In this document: positions 1-5,845 of the stretch, one piece after another
How positions within the stretch are numbered: the first letter of the stretch is position 1
How the letters are laid out: each line of letters starts with the position of its first letter
From: Bacillota bacterium
GTDB taxonomy: Bacteria > Bacillota > Clostridia > Christensenellales > Aristaeellaceae
Direction of reading: 5' to 3'
Assembly: GCA_009787135.1 (NCBI GenBank)
Contig: WRGP01000184.1
Span: forward strand, 1-9,946
Length of the DNA: 9,946 nucleotides
Notes under the pieces: generated by a model
Databases searched by the model: none
What the model was told of the DNA's origin: nothing
What the model saw: only the letters and a program-made list of their open reading frames with translations
Program-made: the position numbers and the translations under genes

Positions 1-286
1 GCATATACTGATATGGTTTCACGCCCGCCATGACCAGAAACCGCAAGCTCCTGCGTTCCCGATCTTCTGCGATGATACCCGCTGTTGTGCCTAAAACCGT
101 CATACCCGCGTATATGCCCGCGAACATCGTAACAAACATGCTGTCGTCCAGTTCGGCATTTGGTTTGGCGACTATTTGTGTAAAGACAAACGCCACTAGC
201 GGAAACACAATAAATTGGATTAACACCATACGATTTTTGAGAATGTCTCTCAACTGCTTTGAAAAAATCGCCTTAATGCTTCTCAT
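1..286 (-). CDS. ABC-2 type transporter permease, partial (3' end outside window)
   Basis: Only the first 95 codons are inside the window. The product begins MRSIKAIFSKQLRDILKNR, a basic cytoplasmic stretch. A hydrophobic segment follows at about residues 20-40, and a second one begins at about residue 50 after a polar loop. The motif IIAEDRERRSLRFL lies after the second segment; it resembles the cytoplasmic E-R-rich 'coupling' region common in ABC-2 permeases of drug or natural-product exporters. The start codon overlaps the stop of the ATPase gene as ATGA, so the two are probably translationally coupled. By context it is the membrane partner of that ATPase; the exported substrate is unknown. 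The assignment rests on the fold pattern and the operon, since most of the protein cannot be seen. Confidence 0.8.
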   Translation of the reverse strand, partial: MRSIKAIFSKQLRDILKNRMVLIQFIVFPLVAFVFTQIVAKPNAELDDSMFVTMFAGIYAGMTVLGTTAGIIAEDRERRSLRFLVMAGVKPYQYM

Positions 287-981
287 TCCAACTCAACCCC
301 CGTCATCTTAATAAAAACCGCTTCCAAGTCCGGAACCGTTTTAACCGCACCATAGCGTTCGCATATCTCCGCCGGAACCCCCTGCTCGACGATACCCCCC
401 TTATGCAGCATCACCACACGGTCGCAGAGTTTGACCGCTTCTTCCATGTTATGTGTGGTTAGGAAAACGGTAGCCCCTCTTTCTCGCAGGCCTACGATTA
501 ACTTATGAATGCCCCGCGCTGTGGCAGGATCAAGGCCGCTGGTCGGCTCGTCGAGGAACAGTACCTTTGGTTCATGCAGGATTGCCCTTGCCAGAGCCAA
601 TCGCTGCCGCATCCCTTTAGAAAGCGTATTGGCGGCTTTTTTCTTCGCTGCCGCAAGACCAACGCTTTTCAGCGCATCCAGAGATTTTTTGTGGGGAATA
701 CCATAAATGTCCGCAAAGACATTCAGGTTTTCAAGACAATTCAACCGGACAAACAACCCGTCCTCGTCCAGCATCAGACCTGTCTCAAAAGGCGTCACGC
801 CTATACTATGTGTGCCGCTGTCCGCGCTGAGCTGATTTGTGAGAATGTTGATGATTGTCGTCTTACCGGCTCCGGATGGGCCGAGTAACCCCAAAATCTC
901 TTTTTCCTTCACCTCAAATGTCACGCCTGACAGAACGGTTTGCGAGCCGAAACGTTTTGTAATATTGTTCATTTGAATCAT
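283..981 (-). CDS. ABC transporter ATP-binding protein (drug/antibiotic-export type)
   Basis: This is a 232-residue stand-alone nucleotide-binding domain, the normal length for the family. Visible motifs are Walker A GPSGAGKTT (34-42), signature LSKGM (120-124), Walker B VLFLDEP with catalytic Glu145, D-loop SGLD (148-151) and H-loop His177 in TTHNMEEA. The LSKGM form of the signature is frequent in DrrA/CcmA-like ATPases that pair with ABC-2 permeases. At the Q-loop position the sequence reads LMLDEDGLF, so the usual Gln is replaced by an acidic residue, as in several members of this subfamily. The protein should sit on the inner face of the membrane and power the permease encoded just downstream. 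Its ATG overlaps the stop of the MerR gene (ATGA), and an AGGGGAG sequence about 10 bases upstream can serve as ribosome binding site. The substrate is not evident; an antibiotic, peptide or lipid is an inference. Confidence 0.93.
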   Translation of the reverse strand: MIQMNNITKRFGSQTVLSGVTFEVKEKEILGLLGPSGAGKTTIINILTNQLSADSGTHSIGVTPFETGLMLDEDGLFVRLNCLENLNVFADIYGIPHKKSLDALKSVGLAAAKKKAANTLSKGMRQRLALARAILHEPKVLFLDEPTSGLDPATARGIHKLIVGLRERGATVFLTTHNMEEAVKLCDRVVMLHKGGIVEQGVPAEICERYGAVKTVPDLEAVFIKMTGVELE

Positions 982-1787
982 GCCTCATGTTCTCCCCTCT
1001 CAAATGGATTCATTCCGCTGTTCATGAAATAAGCTTGCATAGCCCTTTGCAGATACTCTTCCACGCTTTCCCAGCGCACTTTCCATTGCGTATCCCAGCC
1101 ATCTTTTTGTTGGGCGAATTTATTTAGCTCAGAGAGCAGGTTCATGTCACCCTTTGTAAATTCCATGACCATATCCCACCACTCCTTGCCAACAGCCCGG
1201 CCTTGTTCGCTTTCGGGAGGTATTCCGTTTTTTTGCATATCCGCTATTTCATCGCACACCTTGTTTATGGCGTCGATAATCGACGAAGCGCTCTCCTTAT
1301 CAAACCGGCTGCGAAAACGGTCAAGCGTTTTATCGTCCACATGCTTTACCAACCCGTATAGCTCGTTCTTCATTTGAAGATTGACAATAATATCAGCATA
1401 TTTTTTGAAATCCACTGTTTTGATTCGCAGTATCTCGGATATCAGCTTTTCGATTGTATCCAGCACTTCCGACAGTGACGCGATTTTCTCCCTGACCACC
1501 TTTGCCTGTTCCGCGAGTATGTTGGCGACTTGTTCAGGCGTCTCCAAGTCGGCAAGTAGGGTCTTAATGTCATTCAACGAAAAGCCCAAATACTTCATAG
1601 CTTCTATTTGATGAAGCTTAAACATGTCCTTTTCGGTGTACAGCCTGCGCCCGCCCTCACTTTCATCTGACGGCGAGAGCAGGCCTTCCTTGTCATAGTA
1701 TTGTAACGTTCGGACGGTGGTGTTCATTTTTTTCGCAAGCTTGCCTACGATCATGTATCCTTCCGGAACTGCTCTGTGTTTTTCCAT
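978..1787 (-). CDS. MerR family transcriptional regulator with TipAS-like C-terminal domain
   Basis: The product has 269 residues. Residues 12-75 form a MerR winged helix-turn-helix (MIVGKLAKKMNTTVRTLQYY, then GLLSPS and GGRRLYTEKD for the wing). A coiled-coil-like stretch rich in Leu, Glu and Lys follows at about 85-125. The C-terminal half (about 150-255, with IPPESEQGRAVGKEWW and EFTKGD) resembles the antibiotic-binding TipAS domain. In that family, ligand binding makes the regulator untwist a promoter with an overlong spacer and switch on an exporter. That fits its place as first gene of an ABC operon preceded by a 19-bp-spacer promoter. The start at 1787 has GGAGG 11 bases upstream. An internal ATG at 1754 would also keep the whole DNA-binding domain, but the longer form is preferred because of the better Shine-Dalgarno. 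The ligand is unknown. Confidence 0.9.
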   Translation of the reverse strand: MEKHRAVPEGYMIVGKLAKKMNTTVRTLQYYDKEGLLSPSDESEGGRRLYTEKDMFKLHQIEAMKYLGFSLNDIKTLLADLETPEQVANILAEQAKVVREKIASLSEVLDTIEKLISEILRIKTVDFKKYADIIVNLQMKNELYGLVKHVDDKTLDRFRSRFDKESASSIIDAINKVCDEIADMQKNGIPPESEQGRAVGKEWWDMVMEFTKGDMNLLSELNKFAQQKDGWDTQWKVRWESVEEYLQRAMQAYFMNSGMNPFERGEHEA

Positions 1788-1811
1788 TAATCAATCTACC
1801 TCCATGAACAC

Positions 1812-1842
1812 AGTATAGCTCATCACGTTACGTCATAAGCAA
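1812..1842 (-). promoter_or_regulatory. Candidate promoter of the MerR-ABC operon, 19-bp spacer
   Basis: On the minus strand TTGCTT (1842-1837) and TATACT (1817-1812) are separated by 19 bases instead of about 17. A 19- to 20-base spacer containing a dyad is the hallmark of promoters activated by MerR-family proteins. The spacer holds ACGTaACGT, a small dyad. The predicted start near 1805 leaves a very short leader before GGAGG at 1803-1799. The -35 match is weak (3 of 6), so the call depends on the -10 and the context. Confidence 0.5.
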
Positions 1843-1927
1843 GCTTTTTTAGTATAGCCATCGCTATGATTGATGAATCACAATTATTTGCGCGTGCAGT
1901 AGGGCAGTCTCCCCAAAGTTTTAATCG

Positions 1928-1981
1928 AAAACCGGGGTCAGGGCAGGCACAAGGCCGGCCCTGACCCCGGCGGCATTTTTT
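1928..1981 (-). terminator. Intrinsic terminator downstream of mgtA, possibly bidirectional
   Basis: A perfect 13-bp stem pairs 1932-1944 with 1958-1970 (CCGGGGTCAGGGC and its complement). Three further GGC/GCC pairs inside leave a loop of about 5 bases. It begins 36 bases past the mgtA stop. In the mgtA direction the stem is followed by TTTTCGATT, a modest U tract. In the opposite direction a run of six T starts 5 bases after the stem (1976-1981), so it may also stop plus-strand transcription. The rest of the gap 1788-2006 holds only the MerR-operon promoter and a short TGATT/AATCA dyad (1867-1880). Confidence 0.75.
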
Positions 1982-2006
1982 CATGAAAACGGTCCGGAAT
2001 CGCTCC

Positions 2007-4736
2007 CTACAGCAGTTCCCCATACCGCCTGACAAAAATCTTCTTAAACACGGTCACAAGCGCCATATAGAGGAAGACCGTCAAGGCCAGCCACGCGAAG
2101 TACACGGGCGGCAGGGGCGCCAGGCCCATGGACGCGCCAAAGCCCGTAAAGGGGATCAGGGTCAGGACGGCAATGCCGGTGAACGTAAGAAGCGTCACCG
2201 CCGCCGACGCGCGGCTTTGGATAAACGGTATCTTCGGCGTGCGGATCATGTGAATGACAAGCGTCTGGCTCCACATGGATTCCACAAACCAGCCCGCCTG
2301 GAATATCGCCATAAAGAGCTTTGCCTGCTCTGACAACACTTCCGGCCTAAAGTCCAGCGCGCCGCCGCGTACGCCGACAATCGCCGGGCAGATGATAAAG
2401 AACATCAACAGGTAGGTCGTGATGTCAAACACAGAGCTGGTCGGCCCAATCCAAATCATGAACTTGCCGATGGAGGAAGCGTCCCATTTGCGCGGTATGG
2501 CCAGGAACTCCCTGTCCACGTTGTCCCACGGGATGGCCGTGCAACTCAGATCGTAAATCAGGTTCAGCAGAATAAGATGAATCGGCATCATGGGCAAAAA
2601 CGGCAAAAACGCGCTGGCTGCCAGCACGGAGAACATGTTGCCAAAGTTCGATGAGGCCGTCATCTTGATATACTTGATCATGTTGGCATAGGTCTTCCGG
2701 CCCTCGATGATCCCCTTCTCCAGCACCATCAGGTCCTTCTCCAGCAGAATCACGTCCGCGGACTCCTTGGCGATATCCACCGCGGTATCCACCGAAATGC
2801 CCGCGTCTGAGGCCTTCATCGCCGACGCGTCGTTGATGCCGTCCCCCATATAGCCGACGCTATGCCCGTTGCCGCGAAGCGCCGTGATAACGCGCGCCTT
2901 CTGCTGCGGCGACAGCTTGGCAAACACGCTGATATTTTCAGCCTCACGCCCAAGCGCCTCATCGCTCATTTGATCCAAATCAGAGCCCAGCAGGATGCGC
3001 TCTACCGAAATGCCCACCTGGCGGCACACGCAGCGCGTGACCTTATCGTTGTCGCCGGTGAGGATTTTGACATCCACGCCATGTTCTTTCAGGGCCTTGA
3101 TCGCGCCGGCCGTGGATTCCTTGGGCGGGTCGAGGAAGGCCAGATATCCCATGAACACCATGTCAGATTCGTCGGCCACCGAGAACGCGCCCACCGGGGA
3201 GGGGTTTGTCTTTTGCGCGACGGCGATCACGCGCATGCCGTCCTCGTTAAGGTCGTCCACCTTCTTCAGGATGTATGCCCGAATGTCGTCGGTCAGCGGC
3301 AGCACCTTGCCCTCGTACTCGGCATAGGCGCACACGGAGAGCATTTCCTCCACGGCGCCCTTGGTGATCATCTGCGTTTTGCCGTTTTTGACCACCACGC
3401 TCATGCGGCGGCGCTCAAAGTCAAAGGGGATTTCATCCACCTTGACGAAATGCCCGGCAAGGCCGCGCAGGGTGTCCTCCGCCGCCTGCTCCTCCTGCGT
3501 CCGCGCGATGATGGCGATGTCCATCAGGTTTTTCAGGCCGGTCTGGTAGTAGCTGTTGAGGAACGCGTGGCGGAGCACCCGCGTGTCCTCCTCACCGTGG
3601 ATGTTCAGGTGATACTGCAGCACCACCTTGTCCTGCGTGAGCGTGCCGGTCTTGTCCGTGCACAGAATATCCATGGAGCCAAGGTTTTGGATGGAGTTCA
3701 GGTTCTTGATGATCGTCTTTTCCTTGGACATGGCCACCGCGCCTTTGGCAAGGCAGGTGGTGACGATCATCGGGAGCATCTCAGGCGTCAGACCCACCGC
3801 CACCGAAAGCGCGAACAGCATAGCCTGCACCCAGTCCCCCTTAAAGCCGTTGATAAACAGCACCACCGGCACCATCACCAGCATAAAGCGGATGAGCAGC
3901 CAGGACACCGAGTTTACGCCCTTTTCAAAGCTGGTCTGGACAGGCTTTTCGCCGACGTTTCTGGCCATCTCGCCAAAGATCGTGTCGTCGCCCGTGGCCA
4001 CCACCACGCCCGTGGCGGTGCCGCTGATCACGTTGGTGCCCATAAAGGCGAGGGTCGGCGCTTCGGTCAGCGCGCCCACTTCGCCTTGGCCGGCGCCCGC
4101 GACCTTTTCCACGGACACGCTCTCGCCCGTCAGGGCCGACTGGCTGACGAACAGGTCTCTCGCGTGCAGGACACGCATGTCGGCGGGGATCATATCGCCG
4201 GCCGCCAAATGCACGATATCGCCCACCACGACCTCGTCCAGGGGAATTTCCGCCTTGCCGTTCTCCTGCCGCTGGACGCTGGTGGTGGTGCTGATCATAT
4301 TCAGCAGGCTTTCCGCGGCGTTGCCGCTTCGGGTCTCCTGCACGAGCCGCAAGAGGCCGGACACCAGCACCATGGTCATGATGATAATGACCGTGATAGC
4401 GTCCCTCTCCCCCGGTTCCGCCAAGATAATATCCGTAAAGGCGGATACCAGCGCCAGCCCAAAGAGAATCGCGGTAAAGGGGTTGACAAACGATTTGACG
4501 ATACGCTCAACCAGGAAAACCTTTTTGCCATGCGTGACCGTATTGTCGCCGTATGCCTCGCGCGAGGTCTCAATCTGGTCTTCGTCCAGCCCGTTCATCC
4601 CTGTATGCAGCGATTGAAACAGCGCTTGCGTCTCAGCGGCCGCGGCAAACCGCATCCGCTTGTTCACTTCGTCACGGCGGGCCATTTCCGCGGCGGACTT
4701 TGGGAATTCCACCCGGTTATTCTTTAGGTTGTTCAT
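2007..4736 (-). CDS. mgtA: Magnesium-translocating P-type ATPase MgtA
   Basis: This is an integral-membrane P3B-type ATPase that uses ATP to drive Mg2+ into the cell. From the chosen start it has 909 residues, close to the roughly 900 of enterobacterial MgtA. Visible motifs are actuator loop TGES (203-206), membrane motif PEMLP (318-322), phosphorylation site DKTGTLT with Asp361, and hinge MGDGIND (630-636) followed by ASAMKASDAGISVD. The C-terminal membrane region has NFGNMFSVLAASAFLPFLPMMP and NLIYDLSCTAIPWDN, patterns specific to MgtA/MgtB. Up to ten membrane segments are expected from the family. The ATG at 4736 has GGAGG 9 bases upstream; an in-frame ATG at 4790 would add 18 residues but lacks a comparable site and family-like sequence. 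The gene is a single-cistron unit behind a Mg2+ riboswitch and ends in a terminator. No truncation or missing catalytic residue is seen. Confidence 0.96.
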   Translation of the reverse strand: MNNLKNNRVEFPKSAAEMARRDEVNKRMRFAAAAETQALFQSLHTGMNGLDEDQIETSREAYGDNTVTHGKKVFLVERIVKSFVNPFTAILFGLALVSAFTDIILAEPGERDAITVIIIMTMVLVSGLLRLVQETRSGNAAESLLNMISTTTSVQRQENGKAEIPLDEVVVGDIVHLAAGDMIPADMRVLHARDLFVSQSALTGESVSVEKVAGAGQGEVGALTEAPTLAFMGTNVISGTATGVVVATGDDTIFGEMARNVGEKPVQTSFEKGVNSVSWLLIRFMLVMVPVVLFINGFKGDWVQAMLFALSVAVGLTPEMLPMIVTTCLAKGAVAMSKEKTIIKNLNSIQNLGSMDILCTDKTGTLTQDKVVLQYHLNIHGEEDTRVLRHAFLNSYYQTGLKNLMDIAIIARTQEEQAAEDTLRGLAGHFVKVDEIPFDFERRRMSVVVKNGKTQMITKGAVEEMLSVCAYAEYEGKVLPLTDDIRAYILKKVDDLNEDGMRVIAVAQKTNPSPVGAFSVADESDMVFMGYLAFLDPPKESTAGAIKALKEHGVDVKILTGDNDKVTRCVCRQVGISVERILLGSDLDQMSDEALGREAENISVFAKLSPQQKARVITALRGNGHSVGYMGDGINDASAMKASDAGISVDTAVDIAKESADVILLEKDLMVLEKGIIEGRKTYANMIKYIKMTASSNFGNMFSVLAASAFLPFLPMMPIHLILLNLIYDLSCTAIPWDNVDREFLAIPRKWDASSIGKFMIWIGPTSSVFDITTYLLMFFIICPAIVGVRGGALDFRPEVLSEQAKLFMAIFQAGWFVESMWSQTLVIHMIRTPKIPFIQSRASAAVTLLTFTGIAVLTLIPFTGFGASMGLAPLPPVYFAWLALTVFLYMALVTVFKKIFVRRYGELL

Positions 4737-4808
4737 TGGTCTGTACCTCCGTTTCGTTATTATGAAATCTTGGAAGCACAGCCTGTTCACCGATGGGGCG
4801 TCTATTGG

Positions 4809-4893
4809 GTGTTCTGCCGGGGTTGGATTGCAGGAATCTGGCCGGGTGAAAAAAGATCCGTCCGGAAACTACAATCCAGCCCTGGCAGAACAC
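4809..4893. repeat. 22-bp inverted repeat (long hairpin) in mgtA leader
   Basis: Arms 4809-4830 (GTGTTCTGCC...GGATTG) and 4872-4893 pair over 22 positions around a 41-base loop. Two positions differ. As plus-strand RNA both are G-U wobbles, giving an unbroken helix; as minus-strand RNA (the mgtA transcript) they are A-C mismatches. The loop contains CCGG at 4842-4845 and 4862-4865, which can pair with each other, and on the minus strand a run of six T. The function is unknown. Confidence 0.85.
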
Positions 4894-4895
4894 TG

Positions 4896-4930
4896 GTGAC
4901 GGAATGAAAACCCGTGTGCCATTCCGCCAC
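4896..4930. repeat. 11-bp inverted repeat (hairpin) in mgtA leader
   Basis: GTGACGGAATG (4896-4906) pairs with CATTCCGCCAC (4920-4930) around a 13-base loop. The one non-complementary position is a G-U pair on the minus strand, so the helix is continuous in the mgtA transcript. It lies two bases from the 22-bp repeat, so the two hairpins could stack. Confidence 0.75.
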
Positions 4931-5051
4931 GGCACTTCGATGCGGCCCGTCAGGGTCAGGGCTGTGTCTACTGCCGGTTTCCAATCCGTTCACCTCGCTT
5001 ACAATAAAATATCTATATCCAAACCCTCGCGGGGGGCTTCCTAATCTACAT

Positions 5052-5087
5052 AAAAAAACCTCTGCCACCACACGACGATGACAGAGG
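5052..5087 (-). terminator. Riboswitch-controlled intrinsic terminator before mgtA
   Basis: In the minus-strand RNA CCUCUG (5087-5082) pairs with CAGAGG (5064-5059), and five more pairs (U-G, C-G, A-U, U-G, C-G) extend the stem to 11 bp with a 7-base loop. Seven U follow directly (5058-5052). The 5' arm and inner stem contain GUCAUCGUC (5082-5074), perfectly complementary to the aptamer's 3' end, so terminator and antiterminator exclude each other. Confidence 0.88.
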
Positions 5088-5155
5088 GTTAGCCCCACAA
5101 ACCAAACGCCTGCCCTATGCCCATGCGCACAGGAAAGCGTTTTTACGTCATCGTC
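5074..5155 (-). promoter_or_regulatory. Antiterminator pairing between aptamer 3' strand and terminator arm
   Basis: GACGAUGAC (5155-5147, end of the aptamer) and GUCAUCGUC (5082-5074, in the terminator hairpin) are perfectly complementary over 9 bases, with a further G-U pair. When Mg2+ is scarce this pairing should form and remove the terminator. When Mg2+ is bound, the first strand is held in the aptamer and the terminator folds. Confidence 0.8.
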
Positions 5156-5300
5156 CAAGCTTCAGCTCCACAGGGCGATGAAGTTGCGTTATTCCATGCC
5201 TTGGTTTCGACATGGACTGTTTACCTTCTCATAGTGTCTCCACTATTCCGCGGCAGCAACCCGTATCCCTCTGGTAGCCTCACCTACCGAAACGGCTGGT
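5147..5300 (-). ncRNA. M-box (ykoK-type) Mg2+ riboswitch aptamer
   Basis: Read on the minus strand, the region has the conserved M-box blocks in order. AGGUGAGGCU (5285-5276) sits in a GGUAG/CUACC hairpin. UGCUGCC follows at 5258-5252, then a perfect AUAGUG-GAGA-CACUAU hairpin (5246-5231), GGUAAACAG (5225-5217), a CCAUG/CAUGG hairpin (5215-5194), and GAGCUGAAGCU followed by GGACGAUGAC (5168-5147). This class binds several Mg2+ ions, compacts, and turns off Mg2+ transporter genes; the next gene is mgtA, as expected. The closing P1 helix could be paired only approximately by eye, so the 5' boundary is uncertain. An additional AAACG-CCTG/CAGG-CGTTT hairpin (5104-5142) separates aptamer and terminator. 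Confidence 0.88.
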
Positions 5301-5314
5301 CAAGTACCGTATAC

Positions 5315-5343
5315 AGCATATGCCCCCAACTTTGTTTTGTCAA
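5315..5343 (-). promoter_or_regulatory. Vegetative promoter of the riboswitch-mgtA unit
   Basis: On the minus strand a perfect TTGACA (5343-5338) and TATGCT (5320-5315, four of six) are 17 bases apart. The predicted start near 5308 lies just upstream of the aptamer, as expected for a riboswitch at the 5' end of its transcript. Confidence 0.82.
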
Positions 5344-5418
5344 CCTCTTTGGAAAAGATTATTTCTTTTCTATCATTGGAACGTCGATTTTTTACAAGAA
5401 ATTACGTTAGCCTTCCGG

Positions 5419-5434
5419 TATCATACTTATCATA
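5419..5434 (+). repeat. Direct repeat TATCATA-CT-TATCATA upstream of the cupin gene
   Basis: Two identical 7-mers (5419-5425 and 5428-5434) have a 9-base period, 25 bases ahead of the cupin start. They overlap where a -10 element would be expected (TATCAT or CATACT). They could be a regulator half-site pair or simply promoter AT content; no clear -35 was found. Confidence 0.4.
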
Positions 5435-5458
5435 AAAACAAAGATTGGAGCGGCTGAG

Positions 5459-5845
5459 ATGAGCAAAACTTACGAAGCGTTTCAAAATGGCTGGTTGCGC
5501 CTGCCCGGTCAAGAGATCCGTTTTGCCGGCATACCGTGGTCAAAGCACGCGAAATTTGAGGGCGTTGCACTCAAGCACTTGGTGACCGCCAAGGAAACCG
5601 ACGGGCAATTCAGCTATCATCTGGTACGCGTTGCGCCCGGCAAAGCAATAGGCGCCCATACGCATCCGGCGCAGTTGGAGACCCACGAAGTGATCGGCGG
5701 CACAGGGAGATGCATCAACAATGGATCTGTTTTGCCCTATGAGCCGGGCGTCGTTTCGATTTTTCCAATGGGGCTGGAACACAGCGTGCAGGCCGATGAG
5801 GAGGGACTGCTGCTGTTCGCCAAGTTTATGCCGGCGCTTTGCTAG
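5459..5845 (+). CDS. Small cupin-domain protein
   Basis: This 128-residue protein is a single cupin beta-barrel. Cupin motif 1 is G61...H67-T-H69...E74...G81 (GAHTHPAQLETHEVIGGTG) and motif 2 is G97 to H108 (FPMGLEH). His67, His69, Glu74 and His108 match the usual metal ligands, so a bound metal is likely. The reaction or ligand cannot be read from the sequence; stand-alone cupins of this size include small-molecule isomerases, dioxygenase-like enzymes and binding proteins. The ATG has GGAG 8 bases upstream. There is no signal peptide or membrane segment, so it is cytoplasmic. Its 3' end overlaps the convergent AraC-type gene by 20 bases. It may belong to the AraC regulator's pathway, but this is inferred from position only. 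Confidence 0.88.
   Translation: MSKTYEAFQNGWLRLPGQEIRFAGIPWSKHAKFEGVALKHLVTAKETDGQFSYHLVRVAPGKAIGAHTHPAQLETHEVIGGTGRCINNGSVLPYEPGVVSIFPMGLEHSVQADEEGLLLFAKFMPALC

Larger units (their letters stand above)
4802..4984 (-). other. Possible leader ORF (60 codons) in the mgtA 5' region, speculative
   Basis: A TTG codon at 4984 follows GAGGTG with a 6-base gap and opens 60 codons ending in TAG at 4802. Near its start the peptide would read SRHSPDPDGPHR. Clusters of Pro and Asp are the feature by which the enterobacterial mgtL leader peptide senses low Mg2+ through ribosome instability. The reading frame passes through both hairpins at 4809-4930, so translation and folding would compete. There is no known homolog to lean on, the start is not ATG, and the open frame may be chance in GC-rich DNA. 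I therefore list it as a candidate and not as a gene. Confidence 0.2.
4737..5051 (-). other. Post-terminator mgtA leader segment, about 315 bases, function unknown
   Basis: After the riboswitch terminator the mgtA transcript should continue for about 315 bases before the start codon, far more than a ribosome binding site needs. The segment holds two adjacent hairpins (4809-4893 and 4896-4930), a possible short ORF (4802-4984), a GCCC/GGGC mini-stem near 4944-4962, and GGAGG for mgtA at 4750-4746. I recognise no known RNA family here. Confidence 0.6.

Noticed and set aside
1823..2035. 70-codon minus frame between mgtA and the MerR gene
   Set aside because: It begins inside the end of mgtA, spans the terminator hairpin, has no ribosome site and no recognisable protein sequence.
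2862..4727. Plus-strand open frame of 621 codons opposite mgtA
   Set aside because: It lies wholly antisense to a complete, motif-perfect mgtA. The product is a low-complexity His/Arg/Gln-rich sequence typical of the reverse of GC-rich coding DNA, with no ribosome site or domain.
4840..4875. Second intrinsic terminator in the mgtA leader at the T run on the minus strand (4855-4850)
   Set aside because: The bases before the T run form at best a 3-bp stem with a 4-base loop; the long repeat encloses the T run instead of preceding it.
4809..4893. Inverted repeat as terminal repeats of an insertion element or MITE
   Set aside because: The arms are only 41 bases apart, no flanking target duplication is visible and no transposase is nearby. 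A hairpin is the simpler reading.
1935..4962. Ten bases GGGTCAGGGC shared by the mgtA terminator stem and the mgtA leader (4953-4962)
   Set aside because: A 10-base match within about 10 kb is expected many times by chance, so long-range pairing is not supported.
5117..5410. 97-codon plus frame across the riboswitch and mgtA promoter
   Set aside because: It is antisense to a well-supported aptamer and has no ribosome site; conservation of the RNA explains the sequence.
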